A DNA stretch of 64,000 nt from Mobilitalea sibirica (GCF_015999265.1 NZ_JAEAGR010000020.1:1-64000); one strand, 5' to 3'; positions 1 to 8,294 are shown, counted from the stretch's first letter. Made by a program: numbers and translations. Notes: generated from the sequence alone by a model not told the origin.

Positions 1-103
1 GTTGTGTGGTAACTCCAATTATAACTGAAAATAGGGGGTCATTGTTTTTTTTATTTTAAAAAGCTCTGTAACCCTTGAAAAATAAAGGGATCAAATAAAA
101 ATC

Positions 104-123
104 AGTGTAAAATACTTTACACT
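104..123. promoter_or_regulatory. Inverted repeat, probable MerR operator
   Basis: AGTGTAAA and TTTACACT form a perfect 8-bp inverted repeat around a 4-bp centre, 27 bases before the MerR/TipAS start codon. MerR proteins bind such dyads and often regulate their own gene. The flanking -35 and -10 hexamers are not clear, so the exact promoter is not assigned. Confidence 0.5.
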
Positions 124-150
124 AACTCGAATTGTAAGGAGGAATGATAA

Positions 151-915
151 ATGGAATATACAGTTCAAAAGCTTGGAAATCTTGCGGGGATCAGTACAAG
201 AACGCTTCGGTATTATGATGAAATAGGTATCCTAAAGCCGGCTAGGATAAATTCATCAGGATATCGAATTTATGGTCAGAAGGAAGTAGACCTGTTACAG
301 CAGATTATGTTTTTTCGGGAACTTGGAATAAGCCTTGATGAAATTAAGGGAATTATATTTTCTGCTTCCTATGATAAATCCCAAGCACTCAAAGAACATC
401 ATGAAAAACTCCTTGCAAAAAGACAGCAATTAGATCTTTTAATTGCTAATGTTGAAAAGACGATCTTATATCAAGAAGGGAGATTCAAGATGAGTGATAA
501 AGAAAAATTCGAAGGCTTTAAGAAGAGTTTGATTGATGAAAATGAAAAGAAATACGGCAAGGAAATTAGAGAAAAGTATGGAGAGGATAAGGTAAAAGCA
601 TCGAATCAGAGGATGATGAACATGACGAAGGAGCAGTACGAAGAATTTGAGATACTGGGAAAAAAGGTCATGGAATCACTGGAGGCTGCATTTGCTACCG
701 GAGATCCCGGCGGTGAGTTGGGTCAAGAAACAGCCGAGCTACATCGTGAATGGTTATCATTTACCTGGGAAAACTATAGCAAAGAAGCACATTTCGGTTT
801 AGCAACAATGTATGTAGAGGATGAGCGATTTAGAGCATTTTATGATAAAGATCAACCCGGAAGGGCAGAATTTTTAAGGGATGCAATTTCAATATATACA
901 GGTATAAAGGCATAA
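151..915 (+). CDS. MerR-family regulator with TipAS-like effector domain
   Basis: Predicted cytoplasmic transcription activator. Residues 1-70 are a MerR winged helix with the typical STRTLRYYDEIGIL signature; residues about 75-115 form the dimerising coiled coil; residues about 150-254 resemble the TipAS drug-recognition domain (the AELHREWLSF stretch with a conserved His, and the C-terminal MYVEDERFRAFYD stretch). The 254-residue length fits TipA-like proteins, which bind thiopeptides or other drugs and activate their own promoter. The start is supported by AAGGAGGAATGATAA directly upstream. An inverted repeat lies just upstream as a likely operator. No obvious exporter follows, so the regulated target is probably the gene itself or lies elsewhere. 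Confidence 0.88.
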   Translation: MEYTVQKLGNLAGISTRTLRYYDEIGILKPARINSSGYRIYGQKEVDLLQQIMFFRELGISLDEIKGIIFSASYDKSQALKEHHEKLLAKRQQLDLLIANVEKTILYQEGRFKMSDKEKFEGFKKSLIDENEKKYGKEIREKYGEDKVKASNQRMMNMTKEQYEEFEILGKKVMESLEAAFATGDPGGELGQETAELHREWLSFTWENYSKEAHFGLATMYVEDERFRAFYDKDQPGRAEFLRDAISIYTGIKA

Positions 916-1032
916 ATATATAGTAGAGCTTTTATTTATATCAGAAGAATGCAATCTATTCTATTCGTTTTCTTTCATGATTTCATAACATAATCATTGT
1001 ATTGATATTAGCTAAAAAATGTAATATAATAT

Positions 1033-1066
1033 AAGCTGTAGTTTTAATAAAACTACAGCTTTTTAT
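1033..1066 (+). terminator. Intrinsic terminator
   Basis: A perfect 13-bp hairpin (AAGCTGTAGTTTT, loop AAT, AAAACTACAGCTT) is followed by TTTTAT. It lies 118 bases past the MerR/TipAS stop and fits termination of that gene. The rest of the gap to 1263 shows no convincing gene. Confidence 0.7.
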
Positions 1067-1263
1067 AGTTAGTATGAATGTAATGGCGAGAAATGTGAGT
1101 AGACGCACATATAGTAAATAAGTTTGATCTAATATCAAGCTTACATGAATGGATACGAACACGCCCAGGAATCATGTTCACACTGTGGATGGTTGATAGG
1201 AAAAATTAGCTTATCAATTTTTTTATGAAGATAAATATAAGTTCTAAAGAGTAGGAATATGCT

Positions 1264-1878
1264 ATGAAGAGTATGAAGAGAAGTTCGATTAGAAAAAGAA
1301 GAAATAGGATAAAAGAGAATAAAAGTAAAAATGTATATATTGTTTTAACACAAACGCAGACATATCCGGCGAGGGCAATACATCTATATACCAATGAACC
1401 CTATGCCCATGCATCCATAGCGTTTGACGAGGATCTTGAAGAGATGTACAGCTTTGCCCGCAGAGGCATATGGAATCCTTTTAATGCCGGATTTATTGAA
1501 GAAGATATTAACCATGGGATTTTCGGCAAATTCAGATCTACTACCTGCAGTATCTACCAATTAAAAATCACAGACAAACAATACATAAAATTACGCAATG
1601 AAATTGAAGTTTTTAAACAGAATAAAGATGATTACTCCTATAATTTTCTTGGTCTTTTAGCTGCAGCTGTTAATATCCCTGTAAGAATGAAACAGCGATA
1701 CTTTTGTTCACAATTTGTGGCATATGTATTAGAACGTAGTGATATAAAAATATTTAATAAAAATTATGCTTTGGTAAAACCAAGAGATATACGATTGAAT
1801 CCGAGACTAAAATCAATTTATCGAGGTAAATTGGCAGAATATCGGTTGACAAAAGAGAAGAGCTTAGTGATTCAATGA
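1264..1878 (+). CDS. Permuted NlpC/P60-like (YiiX-type) papain-fold protein
   Basis: 204 residues with a basic N-terminus (residues 1-22) and no signal peptide. The pattern is that of circularly permuted NlpC/P60 papain-fold enzymes: His49 in YAHASIAFD comes first and the candidate nucleophile Cys148 in RYFCSQFVAYVL comes later. Known relatives are thiol hydrolases or acyltransferases acting on lipids or peptides; the substrate here cannot be told. The region between them (NPFNAGFIEEDINHG) is typical of clostridial members of this group. The start is uncertain: ATG at 1264 or 1273, with only a weak AGTAGGA upstream. It stands alone, followed by a palindromic repeat with a T-tract that could end transcription. 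Confidence 0.6.
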   Translation: MKSMKRSSIRKRRNRIKENKSKNVYIVLTQTQTYPARAIHLYTNEPYAHASIAFDEDLEEMYSFARRGIWNPFNAGFIEEDINHGIFGKFRSTTCSIYQLKITDKQYIKLRNEIEVFKQNKDDYSYNFLGLLAAAVNIPVRMKQRYFCSQFVAYVLERSDIKIFNKNYALVKPRDIRLNPRLKSIYRGKLAEYRLTKEKSLVIQ

Positions 1879-1930
1879 TATAAATAAAATAAAATAAAAA
1901 GTGGCGCTTAATAAATCGATCGTTAATGAG

Positions 1931-2083
1931 AAGGTGGATTATGGAATTCTCTAAATACACTATTTGGTGAACACTTTCATAGATATGATGTCTGATGAAA
2001 ACATTTATGTATGAATTAGGCAATCGTAACAGGAAAGTGTATCCAACGGGTGTGTTGGGAATCTCACAATTCACCTTTTTTTG
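1931..2083. repeat. Long palindromic intergenic repeat, copy 1
   Basis: The outer arms (AAGGTGGATT and AATTCACCTT) close a 147-bp imperfect palindrome followed on the plus strand by TTTTTT, so it could terminate the upstream gene. Its interior (CACTATTTGGTGAACAC, AACATTTATGTATGAAT, GTGTATCCAACGGGTGTG) matches, in the same order and spacing, the reverse complement of the element at 11628-11852. This makes it one member of a dispersed repeat family. Much of the 1879-2252 gap is this element; the rest is the promoter below. Confidence 0.75.
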
Positions 2084-2140
2084 TCAGAAGATAGTGTCAT
2101 AGCTTTATATAAAACTTATAAAAATATTTAAAATAACCTC

Positions 2141-2171
2141 TTGACTCTCCTGTTACGGCAGGTTTTATACT
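2141..2171 (+). promoter_or_regulatory. MerR-type promoter of the ABC exporter operon
   Basis: TTGACT at 2141-2146 and TATACT at 2166-2171 are separated by 19 bp, the overlong spacer characteristic of MerR-activated promoters. The spacer carries the imperfect dyad CTCCTGTTACGGCAGG. The same -35, spacing and dyad recur at 3724-3754 in front of the MerR gene. Confidence 0.8.
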
Positions 2172-2252
2172 GACAAAGTCCTAGGAAGATAATGCCTTGT
2201 AAAAGGTGTACCAAACTTAATCAGTAATCATATGGAAGTAGGAGGTAAAAGA

Positions 2253-2972
2253 ATGAATCCGGTTGTAAAAGTTGAAGGATTAAGAAAGCGTTACGGTGAT
2301 AAGACAGCTGTAGAAGACTTAAATATTGAAATTGCAAAAGGTGAAATATTCGGTTTATTAGGCCACAACGGTGCAGGAAAAACAACTACGATTGAATGCA
2401 TCCTGGGTACTAAATCAATGAATGCAGGAACAGTAGAAATACTGGGATTGGATCCAAGAAAGCAGCGAAAACAATTATTTGAAAGAGTGGGTGTTCAATT
2501 TCAACAATCGAATTACCAGGATAAGATAAAGGTTAAGGAAGTTTGTGAGATTACCCATTCCTTATACAAAAAAGCTGTAGACTTTCGTGAACTATTAGTT
2601 ACCTTTGGGATGGCTGAATTGGAAAACAGCATGGTTTCCGAATTATCCGGTGGAGAACGGCAAAAGCTTTCTGTTATACAGGCGCTAATTCCGGATCCTG
2701 AGCTGGTATTCCTAGATGAATTAACTACCGGACTTGATTCAAAAGCCCGTAGAGAGGTATGGAAGTATCTTTCAAAACTTAAGGAAAAGGGGCTGACTAT
2801 TTTATTGACTTCCCATTACATGGATGAGGTAAAAGCTTTATGTGACAGAGTCTGTATTTTGAAAAACGGTAAAGTTATTGCAATGGATACGATAGAAGCT
2901 TTAACAAAGCAAAGTCCCTATGAGGATTTTGAAGAGGTGTATTTATGGTTAACAGGAGAGGAGGATGAGTAA
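2253..2972 (+). CDS. ABC transporter ATP-binding protein (ABC-2 exporter)
   Basis: 239-residue ATPase of the drug/bacteriocin-export (CcmA/DrrA-like) type. Visible motifs: Walker A GHNGAGKTT (37-45), Q-loop VGVQFQQ (about 79-85), signature LSGGE (131-135), Walker B LVFLDE (151-156) and the switch His in LLTSHYMDEV. It should energise the membrane subunit that overlaps its 3' end. The start at 2253 has GGAGGT six bases upstream; an ATG at 2232 lies across that ribosome binding site and is less likely. Transcription should start from the MerR-type promoter at 2141-2171, so it is probably induced by the GyrI-domain MerR protein encoded downstream. Confidence 0.9.
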   Translation: MNPVVKVEGLRKRYGDKTAVEDLNIEIAKGEIFGLLGHNGAGKTTTIECILGTKSMNAGTVEILGLDPRKQRKQLFERVGVQFQQSNYQDKIKVKEVCEITHSLYKKAVDFRELLVTFGMAELENSMVSELSGGERQKLSVIQALIPDPELVFLDELTTGLDSKARREVWKYLSKLKEKGLTILLTSHYMDEVKALCDRVCILKNGKVIAMDTIEALTKQSPYEDFEEVYLWLTGEEDE

Positions 2973-3717
2973 CATGAAAGTGTTTCGAACTTTAGTTAAG
3001 ACAGAGAGTAAATTGGCTTTACGTAATATGGATAGTATTTTATTTGGGATTTTATTTCCGATGGCCCTTGCACTAATTTTAGGGGTGATTTATGGTGAAA
3101 AACCGGCTTTTGAAGGTGCCGGATATACCTTCCTACAACAATCTTTCGGTGCGGTTGCTGCAATTGGGATTTGTGCAACCGGGCTTATGGGAATACCCTT
3201 AAGCATAGCAGATTATCGCCATAGAAAAATACTGAAAAGGTTTAAGGTTACACCGGTTAGCCCCGGACTTCTGTTGTTTGTACAGGTAGCGGTGCAATTT
3301 GCGATCGCTTTAACATCCTATCTGGCCGTTTATCTGGTATTAAAACTGTTTTTTGGATACAAGATGATTGGTTCTACTTTTTACTTCCTGTTGTCGTACC
3401 TACTTGTAGCAATCGCAATTTATGGGATAGGAATGTTATTGGCCAGTATTTCGCCCAATCTGAAAACAGCAAATTTACTTTGTAGCCTGATATATTTTCC
3501 GATGTTATTTTTATCGGGAGCAACAGTTCCCTACGAAATTATGCCAAAAGCTCTACAAGGAGCTTCTGATATTATGCCACTAACACAGGGAATAAAGCTA
3601 CTTAAAGGATTTTCTTTGGGGCTGGATCTTAACAATCTCATGTTTCCCATAATTTTATTATCTGTTTTGGCAATCATTAGTTTTCTGGTATCAATTAAAT
3701 TCTTTCAGTGGGAATAA
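2965..3717 (+). CDS. ABC-2 type transporter permease
   Basis: 250-residue membrane protein with about six hydrophobic segments and the ABC-2 fold seen in drug and antibiotic exporters (the SLIYFPMLFLSGATVPYE segment near the fifth helix is typical). It overlaps the ATPase gene by 8 bases, so the two are translationally coupled and should form one exporter. Either ATG 2965 or ATG 2974 may be used; AGGAGAGGAGG suits both. The substrate is unknown; MerR/GyrI control suggests a lipophilic drug or toxin. Confidence 0.88.
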   Translation: MSNMKVFRTLVKTESKLALRNMDSILFGILFPMALALILGVIYGEKPAFEGAGYTFLQQSFGAVAAIGICATGLMGIPLSIADYRHRKILKRFKVTPVSPGLLLFVQVAVQFAIALTSYLAVYLVLKLFFGYKMIGSTFYFLLSYLLVAIAIYGIGMLLASISPNLKTANLLCSLIYFPMLFLSGATVPYEIMPKALQGASDIMPLTQGIKLLKGFSLGLDLNNLMFPIILLSVLAIISFLVSIKFFQWE

Positions 3718-3723
3718 TAGCAC

Positions 3724-3754
3724 TTGACTCTCCTGTTACAGGAGATGGTACAAT
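3724..3754 (+). promoter_or_regulatory. MerR-type promoter of the MerR/GyrI gene
   Basis: TTGACT at 3724-3729, a 19-bp spacer, and TACAAT at 3749-3754. The spacer begins with the 15-bp dyad CTCCTGTTACAGGAG. It shares 16 consecutive bases from the -35 onward with the exporter promoter at 2141, which argues that one regulator drives both. Confidence 0.85.
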
Positions 3755-3812
3755 AGAACTAACTTAAATTCTATTATACGTTATCAAAATCAAGAACGGA
3801 CGGAGGGATAAT

Positions 3813-4625
3813 ATCTATAAAATCGGAATGTTTTCGAAAATGAATAGGGTAACAGTAAAGGCATTGCGTTATTATGATGAAATCGGACTTTTAAAACCGG
3901 CACACATTGATGATTTTACGGGATATCGGTATTATACTTCTGAACAACTGCCAGAATTATATCAGATTCTGGCACTAAGACAGATGGGTTTTACCTTGGA
4001 TGAGATTGCAAAAGTAAAGACCGGTAAATCAGTACATAATCTGTTACATTTGAAGAAAGAGCAGCTTCTTAAGGAAATAGCAGAGAGCACTATGAAGCTT
4101 GCTCAGGTAGAGCATTATCTTAATTTGAATGAAGGAGGTTTTACTATGGATTACAATGTTATTATAAAAGAGTTACCGGAAGTGGTGGTAGCCTCAATGC
4201 GTAGAGTTGTAAACAGTTATAACGATTTTTTTGCTGTTATTCCTCCGATGGGAGAAGAGATGGAACGTCTCGGATGTGAGTGTGCAGTTCCTGAGTATTG
4301 TTTTAATATCTACCATGATGGTGAATATAAAGAAGAAAATATTGATGTTGAAGTCTGTGAAGCGGTAGTCGAAGCCAAACAGGATAGTGAAATGGTTAAA
4401 TTTAAAAAGATAGATCGTGTACCGGAAGCTGCTTGTACCCTGCATAAAGGGCCCTATGATACACTACGTAATGCCTATGGCGCTATCTTAAAGTGGATGG
4501 AGGACAATGGATATGAGCCTGCAGATAATCCTAGGGAATCCTATATTGACGGAATATGGAATAAAGACACAGAAGAGGATTGGTTAACTGAAATTCAGTT
4601 TCCCATTAAAAAGAAAGACATTTAA
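3813..4625 (+). CDS. MerR-family regulator with GyrI-like effector domain
   Basis: Predicted BmrR/Mta-like activator: MerR helix-turn-helix (KALRYYDEIGLLKP), coiled coil (about 75-110), then a GyrI-like ligand-binding domain (about 115-270; EAACTLHKGPYDTLRNAYGAI). Such proteins bind lipophilic cations and activate exporter genes; here the adjacent ABC-2 exporter is the obvious target. The first ATG in frame is 3828, but it is 21 bases from GGAGGG and would remove the first strand of the DNA-binding domain. Reading from ATC at 3813, 5-6 bases from GGAGGG, gives the family-typical YKIG lead-in. I therefore place the start at the non-standard ATC, with 3828 as the alternative. Confidence 0.85.
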   Translation: MYKIGMFSKMNRVTVKALRYYDEIGLLKPAHIDDFTGYRYYTSEQLPELYQILALRQMGFTLDEIAKVKTGKSVHNLLHLKKEQLLKEIAESTMKLAQVEHYLNLNEGGFTMDYNVIIKELPEVVVASMRRVVNSYNDFFAVIPPMGEEMERLGCECAVPEYCFNIYHDGEYKEENIDVEVCEAVVEAKQDSEMVKFKKIDRVPEAACTLHKGPYDTLRNAYGAILKWMEDNGYEPADNPRESYIDGIWNKDTEEDWLTEIQFPIKKKDI

Positions 4626-4736
4626 TTTTTTGGATATTCTTATCTAAAAATCTTATTAAAATACAATCAAATATATTGAAATATTATCGATATATTAACA
4701 GTGAGTATGGGCTGTTTCATAACATAGTTATACATG

Positions 4737-4834
4737 ATAAGACGGAACTCTGGGTTTATCTTAATAATTAAGTAAACAAAGCAAGGATTTGTACCCCAAC
4801 GAGTTTGTAAAATGACCCAAATGCTCCGTCTTAT
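4737..4834. repeat. Palindromic intergenic repeat, copy 3 (short)
   Basis: The arms ATAAGACGGA and TCCGTCTTAT close a 98-bp hairpin followed by TTTT, so it can terminate the MerR/GyrI gene. Its reverse complement contains ACAAACTCGTTGGGGTACAA, close to ACACACTCGTTGGAGTACAC in the 11628-11852 element. It is probably a shortened relative of that family. Confidence 0.55.
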
Positions 4835-4896
4835 TTTAAACCTTCAATTATCAACATTACCATCATTAATAAAATGTAAGATTAAGATAAAAATGT

Positions 4897-5358
4897 TTAT
4901 GATTTCGATGGATATGATATGCAAATGGTATATGCAAGGCATTCCGTAGATGCTTTTTTTATTATTTTTAGAGGTTTTTTTGTTCCGGGACTTATTCTTA
5001 CCAAGACCGGTTTCTCTTGATCCGTAGCCCAGACCAGCATTGGATACAAGTACTTATCATTAATTTTTAACCAGTCGGTATGATTTTTTAGATCACTAAG
5101 TGAAACAATATGATACATGTTATTTGAATATGTTTCGCAGCTTAGGCAAGGGTCCGGAGGATATTTCGTCAATTGGTTAAGAAACGTATAGGCTGTACCT
5201 TCATCACTGATATAGATATTACCGGACATAATGTTTCTAAGTTCACCGGCTATCGGAGGTTCATCATCAGATACCGGATGTGGGCACTTTTTACACCTTT
5301 TAAAACAACAGGAATGCATGATAACTTCCTTTTTGTGATGTATCTGAAATACTTTCAT
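4897..5358 (-). CDS. Cys-rich protein of unknown function
   Basis: 153 residues (140 if the ATG at codon 14 is used); I recognise no family. The N-terminus is rich in metal-ligand residues (HSCCFKRCKKCPH) and a further CLSC pair lies near residue 73, so a small zinc or Fe-S site is possible. The C-terminal half contains alternating hydrophobic and basic stretches (PVLVRISPGTKKPLKIIKK). AAAGGA nine bases before the ATG supports the longest start. It is transcribed alone, away from the antiporter region, and has no signal peptide. Confidence 0.55.
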   Translation of the reverse strand: MKVFQIHHKKEVIMHSCCFKRCKKCPHPVSDDEPPIAGELRNIMSGNIYISDEGTAYTFLNQLTKYPPDPCLSCETYSNNMYHIVSLSDLKNHTDWLKINDKYLYPMLVWATDQEKPVLVRISPGTKKPLKIIKKASTECLAYTICISYPSKS

Positions 5359-5583
5359 AATATCAGTCCTTTCTATGTTGTATAGTATAAAATATGAGTA
5401 TTTGTAGAAATAAGTTCTTGTAATGGTTAGATAATATGTTATAATAGCATCAGATTAGCTGATTTATCATTTAACAAGTTATAATAATGTCGAATTATAC
5501 GATAAAAGAGACTACATAAATTTCTATTACAAATGAATATTTCTAACATATCATATTAATAGTATATGAAATATGTATAAAAT

Positions 5584-5670
5584 GGGAATGAGGATCTCCC
5601 TTGGTACGCCTAAACTGCTAAATTTAGCTGATGACTTCTGTGTATTACACAGAAATTATCAGCGTTTTTT
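5584..5670 (+). ncRNA. Fluoride riboswitch (crcB motif) with overlapping terminator
   Basis: The elements of the fluoride aptamer appear in order. Stem 1 GGGA/TCCC encloses the loop ATGAGGATC. A linker ends in CTAAACTG. Stem 2 GCTAA/TTAGC is followed directly by TGATGACTTCT, where the family has a conserved TGATG. The loop GAGG can pair with CTTC for the pseudoknot. The 3' part (GCTGATGACTTCTGTGT, 5627-5643) also pairs with ACACAGAAATTATCAGC (5647-5663) to make a terminator hairpin followed by GTTTTTT. Forming the aptamer would block the terminator, so this reads as a fluoride-ON transcriptional switch for the antiporter downstream. A -10-like TATAAA lies just upstream of the aptamer. Known fluoride riboswitches control crcB, eriC-type channels and cation:proton antiporters. 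Confidence 0.88.
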
Positions 5671-5862
5671 ATGATAAAGAAATTTTATCCGAATTTCCTT
5701 TATCATAAAAAACCTTCCAGGCAGGATAAACATTGACGCGTAAATTTTGTCGGCTGTACCGACCGCGCTCGGTACGAGAATTTGCCAAGGCAAACTCTTT
5801 GTTCTTGAATAGGAAATTGCGTTCTAAATAGTAAAAAATAAGAACATTACGGAGGTTAAATT
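5671..5862 (+). other. Structured leader between riboswitch and antiporter
   Basis: No gene is visible. The leader holds an AT-rich hairpin (about 5665-5711; TTTATGATAAAG against CTTTATCATAAA, sharing the terminator T-tract) and a compact GC-rich hairpin GTACCGA-CCGCGC-TCGGTAC at 5756-5775. They may shape or stabilise the mRNA once the riboswitch permits read-through. Confidence 0.4.
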
Positions 5863-7041
5863 ATGCTGACCAGTTTAGCACTGATTTTATTAGTAGGATT
5901 ATTATTGGGATCAATATTCAATAAATTGAAGCTTCCCGGTTTACTTGGAATGCTTATTACAGGGATTATGTTAAGTCCCCATGCATTCAATCTTTTGGAT
6001 CAAAAGATTTTGACCGTGTCCTCTGATCTGCGGCAATTGGCTTTAGTCATTATTCTAACAAGAGCCGGTTTGTCCCTAGATATTAAAGATTTAATTAAGG
6101 TTGGTAGACCGGCAGTACTTATGAGTTTTCTCCCTGCCACTTTGGAGATATTAGCTGTGATAATAATTGCACCCAAATTATTGGAGGTTACCATGATAGA
6201 AGCGGCCATCATGGGGTCTGTTATAGCTGCTGTATCGCCGGCTGTAATCGTACCAAGGATGATTAAACTGATAGAAGAGGGGTATGGAAAACGAAAAAGT
6301 ATACCCGGATTAATACTGGCCTCTGCATCGGTTGATGATGTTTATGTAATTGTCTTATTTAGTTCGTTTATTTCTCTAGCCACAGGTGATATTGTTACTT
6401 ATGGTAAATTCATTCAGATACCGGTAGCGATTATACTTGGTGTAATCATAGGTATTATCACCGGTCTATTTTTATCAATGTTATTTAAGAAGCTTCATAT
6501 GAGAGATTCAGCAAAGGTTGTTATGGTACTTGGGGTATCCTTCCTGTTAATAGAACTCGAAAACCAATTAAATGGTGTCCTTCCGATATCTGGATTACTG
6601 GCAATTATGAGTATGGGAATTACCTTATATAAAGCTTATCATATTCTGGCAAAGCGGTTAGCTTTAAAATATAATAAGTTATGGGTGGCGGCAGAGATTA
6701 TTCTCTTTGTACTCGTTGGGGCAACACTGGATTTAAAGTATGCAATAGCAGCAGGAACTATGTCATTGTTGGTCATAGTAGTTGCACTATTGTTTCGAAT
6801 GTTGGGGGTATATCTATGCCTTATAAATACGACCTTTACCTGGAAGGAGAGACTTTTTTGCATGCTATCTTATATACCGAAAGCAACCGTTCAGGCGGCA
6901 ATCGGTGCAATTCCACTTTCCATGGGATTAGCCTGTGGACAAAAGGTAGTAACAGTTGCAGTGTTATCAATTGTACTAACTGCTCCCTTAGGAGCACTTG
7001 GTATCGATCATACGTATAAAAAACTACTGGATAAGGAATAA
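5863..7041 (+). CDS. Cation:proton antiporter (CPA2-like), fluoride-regulated
   Basis: 392-residue integral membrane protein with about 11-12 hydrophobic helices and the Na+/H+ exchanger fold. The paired acidic residues Asp158-Asp159 in ASASVDDVYVIV match the DD motif of electrogenic CPA2 antiporters, and the N-terminal LPGLLGMLITGIMLSP is typical of KefB/Nap-like members. No C-terminal TrkA domain is present. GGAGG ten bases before the ATG fixes the start. The upstream fluoride riboswitch implies induction when fluoride enters the cell; the protein may export the proton or cation load, or fluoride indirectly. Direct fluoride transport is not shown. Confidence 0.88.
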   Translation: MLTSLALILLVGLLLGSIFNKLKLPGLLGMLITGIMLSPHAFNLLDQKILTVSSDLRQLALVIILTRAGLSLDIKDLIKVGRPAVLMSFLPATLEILAVIIIAPKLLEVTMIEAAIMGSVIAAVSPAVIVPRMIKLIEEGYGKRKSIPGLILASASVDDVYVIVLFSSFISLATGDIVTYGKFIQIPVAIILGVIIGIITGLFLSMLFKKLHMRDSAKVVMVLGVSFLLIELENQLNGVLPISGLLAIMSMGITLYKAYHILAKRLALKYNKLWVAAEIILFVLVGATLDLKYAIAAGTMSLLVIVVALLFRMLGVYLCLINTTFTWKERLFCMLSYIPKATVQAAIGAIPLSMGLACGQKVVTVAVLSIVLTAPLGALGIDHTYKKLLDKE

Positions 7042-7213
7042 ATAGCCAATAAGTACTGGTTACACTTTATTGAAATACAGTTATAATGTATTATAGTAAG
7101 AAATCGTTTTCATAAGACCGAAAGATATAATTAGTATGTTACCAAGGATGATATGTATGAAATTCTTTAAAAAAGATGATATGTAGAATACAAATTACAG
7201 GAGGGACGTACGA

Positions 7214-7924
7214 ATGAAGATAACTGTAATCAATGGGAATACCAGACACGGTAATACCTGGAGTTGTATGAAACTGTTTCTTAAGGAATTATCTAATTAC
7301 GATGAAACAGAGATAAAAGAATATTATTTACCTAAGGATATGCCCTATTTTTGCATAGGTTGTTACTCCTGTTTTTCACTGGGAGAAAACTCCTGTCCTC
7401 ACCATGAAGTGGTTAGTCCGATCGTCAATTCAATCATAGAGGCAGATCTGATTATAATGACTTCACCTGTTTATAGTTTGGATGTCTCAGGACACCTAAA
7501 AGCTTTGCTGGATCATTTATGCTTTCTATGGATCAGCCATAGGCCAATTCCAGCCATGTTTCATAAAGCGTCACTGGCCATCGTAACAACAGCCGGAGTA
7601 GGTCTTGGTCATACGGTTAAAACGATGACAAATAGTCTTAGTTTTTGGGGAGTAAAGAGAATATTTACATACAAAGCGGTGATACCCGTAAGCAGTTGGG
7701 AACAAATGTCGGAACAAAAAAGATATAAGATGGGAAAGAAAATCAGAAAAAAAGCAGGAAAAATTGCCAGAAGCATAAAAAAAATGGATCATTTACATTA
7801 TCCGATGATAAGAAAAATGTTATTTTATATGATGAGAAATATGATGAAATCTAATACATGGAATCCCTTTGAACGAAATTATTGGGAGAAACAAGGATGG
7901 CTGGGAAAAAAGCGTCCATTTTAA
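7214..7924 (+). CDS. Flavodoxin-fold NAD(P)H-dependent reductase with Cys cluster
   Basis: 236 residues. The N-terminal VINGNTRHGNT phosphate-binding loop and TSPVYSLDVSGHLKALLDH are typical of the NADPH-dependent FMN reductase/iron-sulfur flavoprotein family. Cys47, Cys50, Cys53 and Cys61 (FCIGCYSC and SCP) give a compact cluster that could hold Fe-S or provide reactive thiols. The C-terminal 60 residues are strongly basic (KKIRKKAGKIARSIKK), longer than in minimal family members, and may dock on membrane or partner. Good ribosome binding site (AGGAGGG). It is probably a redox enzyme for quinones, nitro compounds or Fe-S partners; the substrate is not inferable. Confidence 0.8.
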   Translation: MKITVINGNTRHGNTWSCMKLFLKELSNYDETEIKEYYLPKDMPYFCIGCYSCFSLGENSCPHHEVVSPIVNSIIEADLIIMTSPVYSLDVSGHLKALLDHLCFLWISHRPIPAMFHKASLAIVTTAGVGLGHTVKTMTNSLSFWGVKRIFTYKAVIPVSSWEQMSEQKRYKMGKKIRKKAGKIARSIKKMDHLHYPMIRKMLFYMMRNMMKSNTWNPFERNYWEKQGWLGKKRPF

Positions 7925-8123
7925 TTAATAGAGGCAATTCTTACCTTGATGACTATATAATATAGATATAAGAGAAACCTGAAGGAAAACTAGTGGCTCG
8001 TACTATGTTTGTATCATGGTAGTAATTAAAGTAAAGTAGAAAATGATATTAAGATGCCAATAAAATGATGTTAAGTGATCGAAGTATTTATAATAAAAAT
8101 TTAATTCCGGAGGTTATCGCTGT

Positions 8124-8294
8124 ATGACGAATAAGAACTGGAAGAAGAGACTGAGAATAAATTTGATTGTCCTGGGTGTCATTATTCTCTTAATATTATT
8201 AGCTATATTATCTTCCGGAAAACAACTGGATGCTTGGAATAAAGATGGCACTGAGGAATATTTTTCTTTTACCTTGGATTATATGAATGAATAA
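8124..8294 (+). CDS. Small single-span membrane protein
   Basis: 56 residues: a basic start (NKNWKKRLRINL), one membrane helix (residues about 13-30) and a short acidic tail. GGAGG ten bases before the ATG supports translation. It sits 44 bases before the GrpB-like gene and may share its transcript. No family recognised; it could be a small regulatory membrane peptide. Confidence 0.55.
   Translation: MTNKNWKKRLRINLIVLGVIILLILLAILSSGKQLDAWNKDGTEEYFSFTLDYMNE

Noticed and set aside
1145-1228. A 24-residue frame (MNGYEHAQESCSHCGWLIGK...) resembling a small zinc knuckle
   Set aside because: No ribosome binding site and too short to support; could be a gene fragment.
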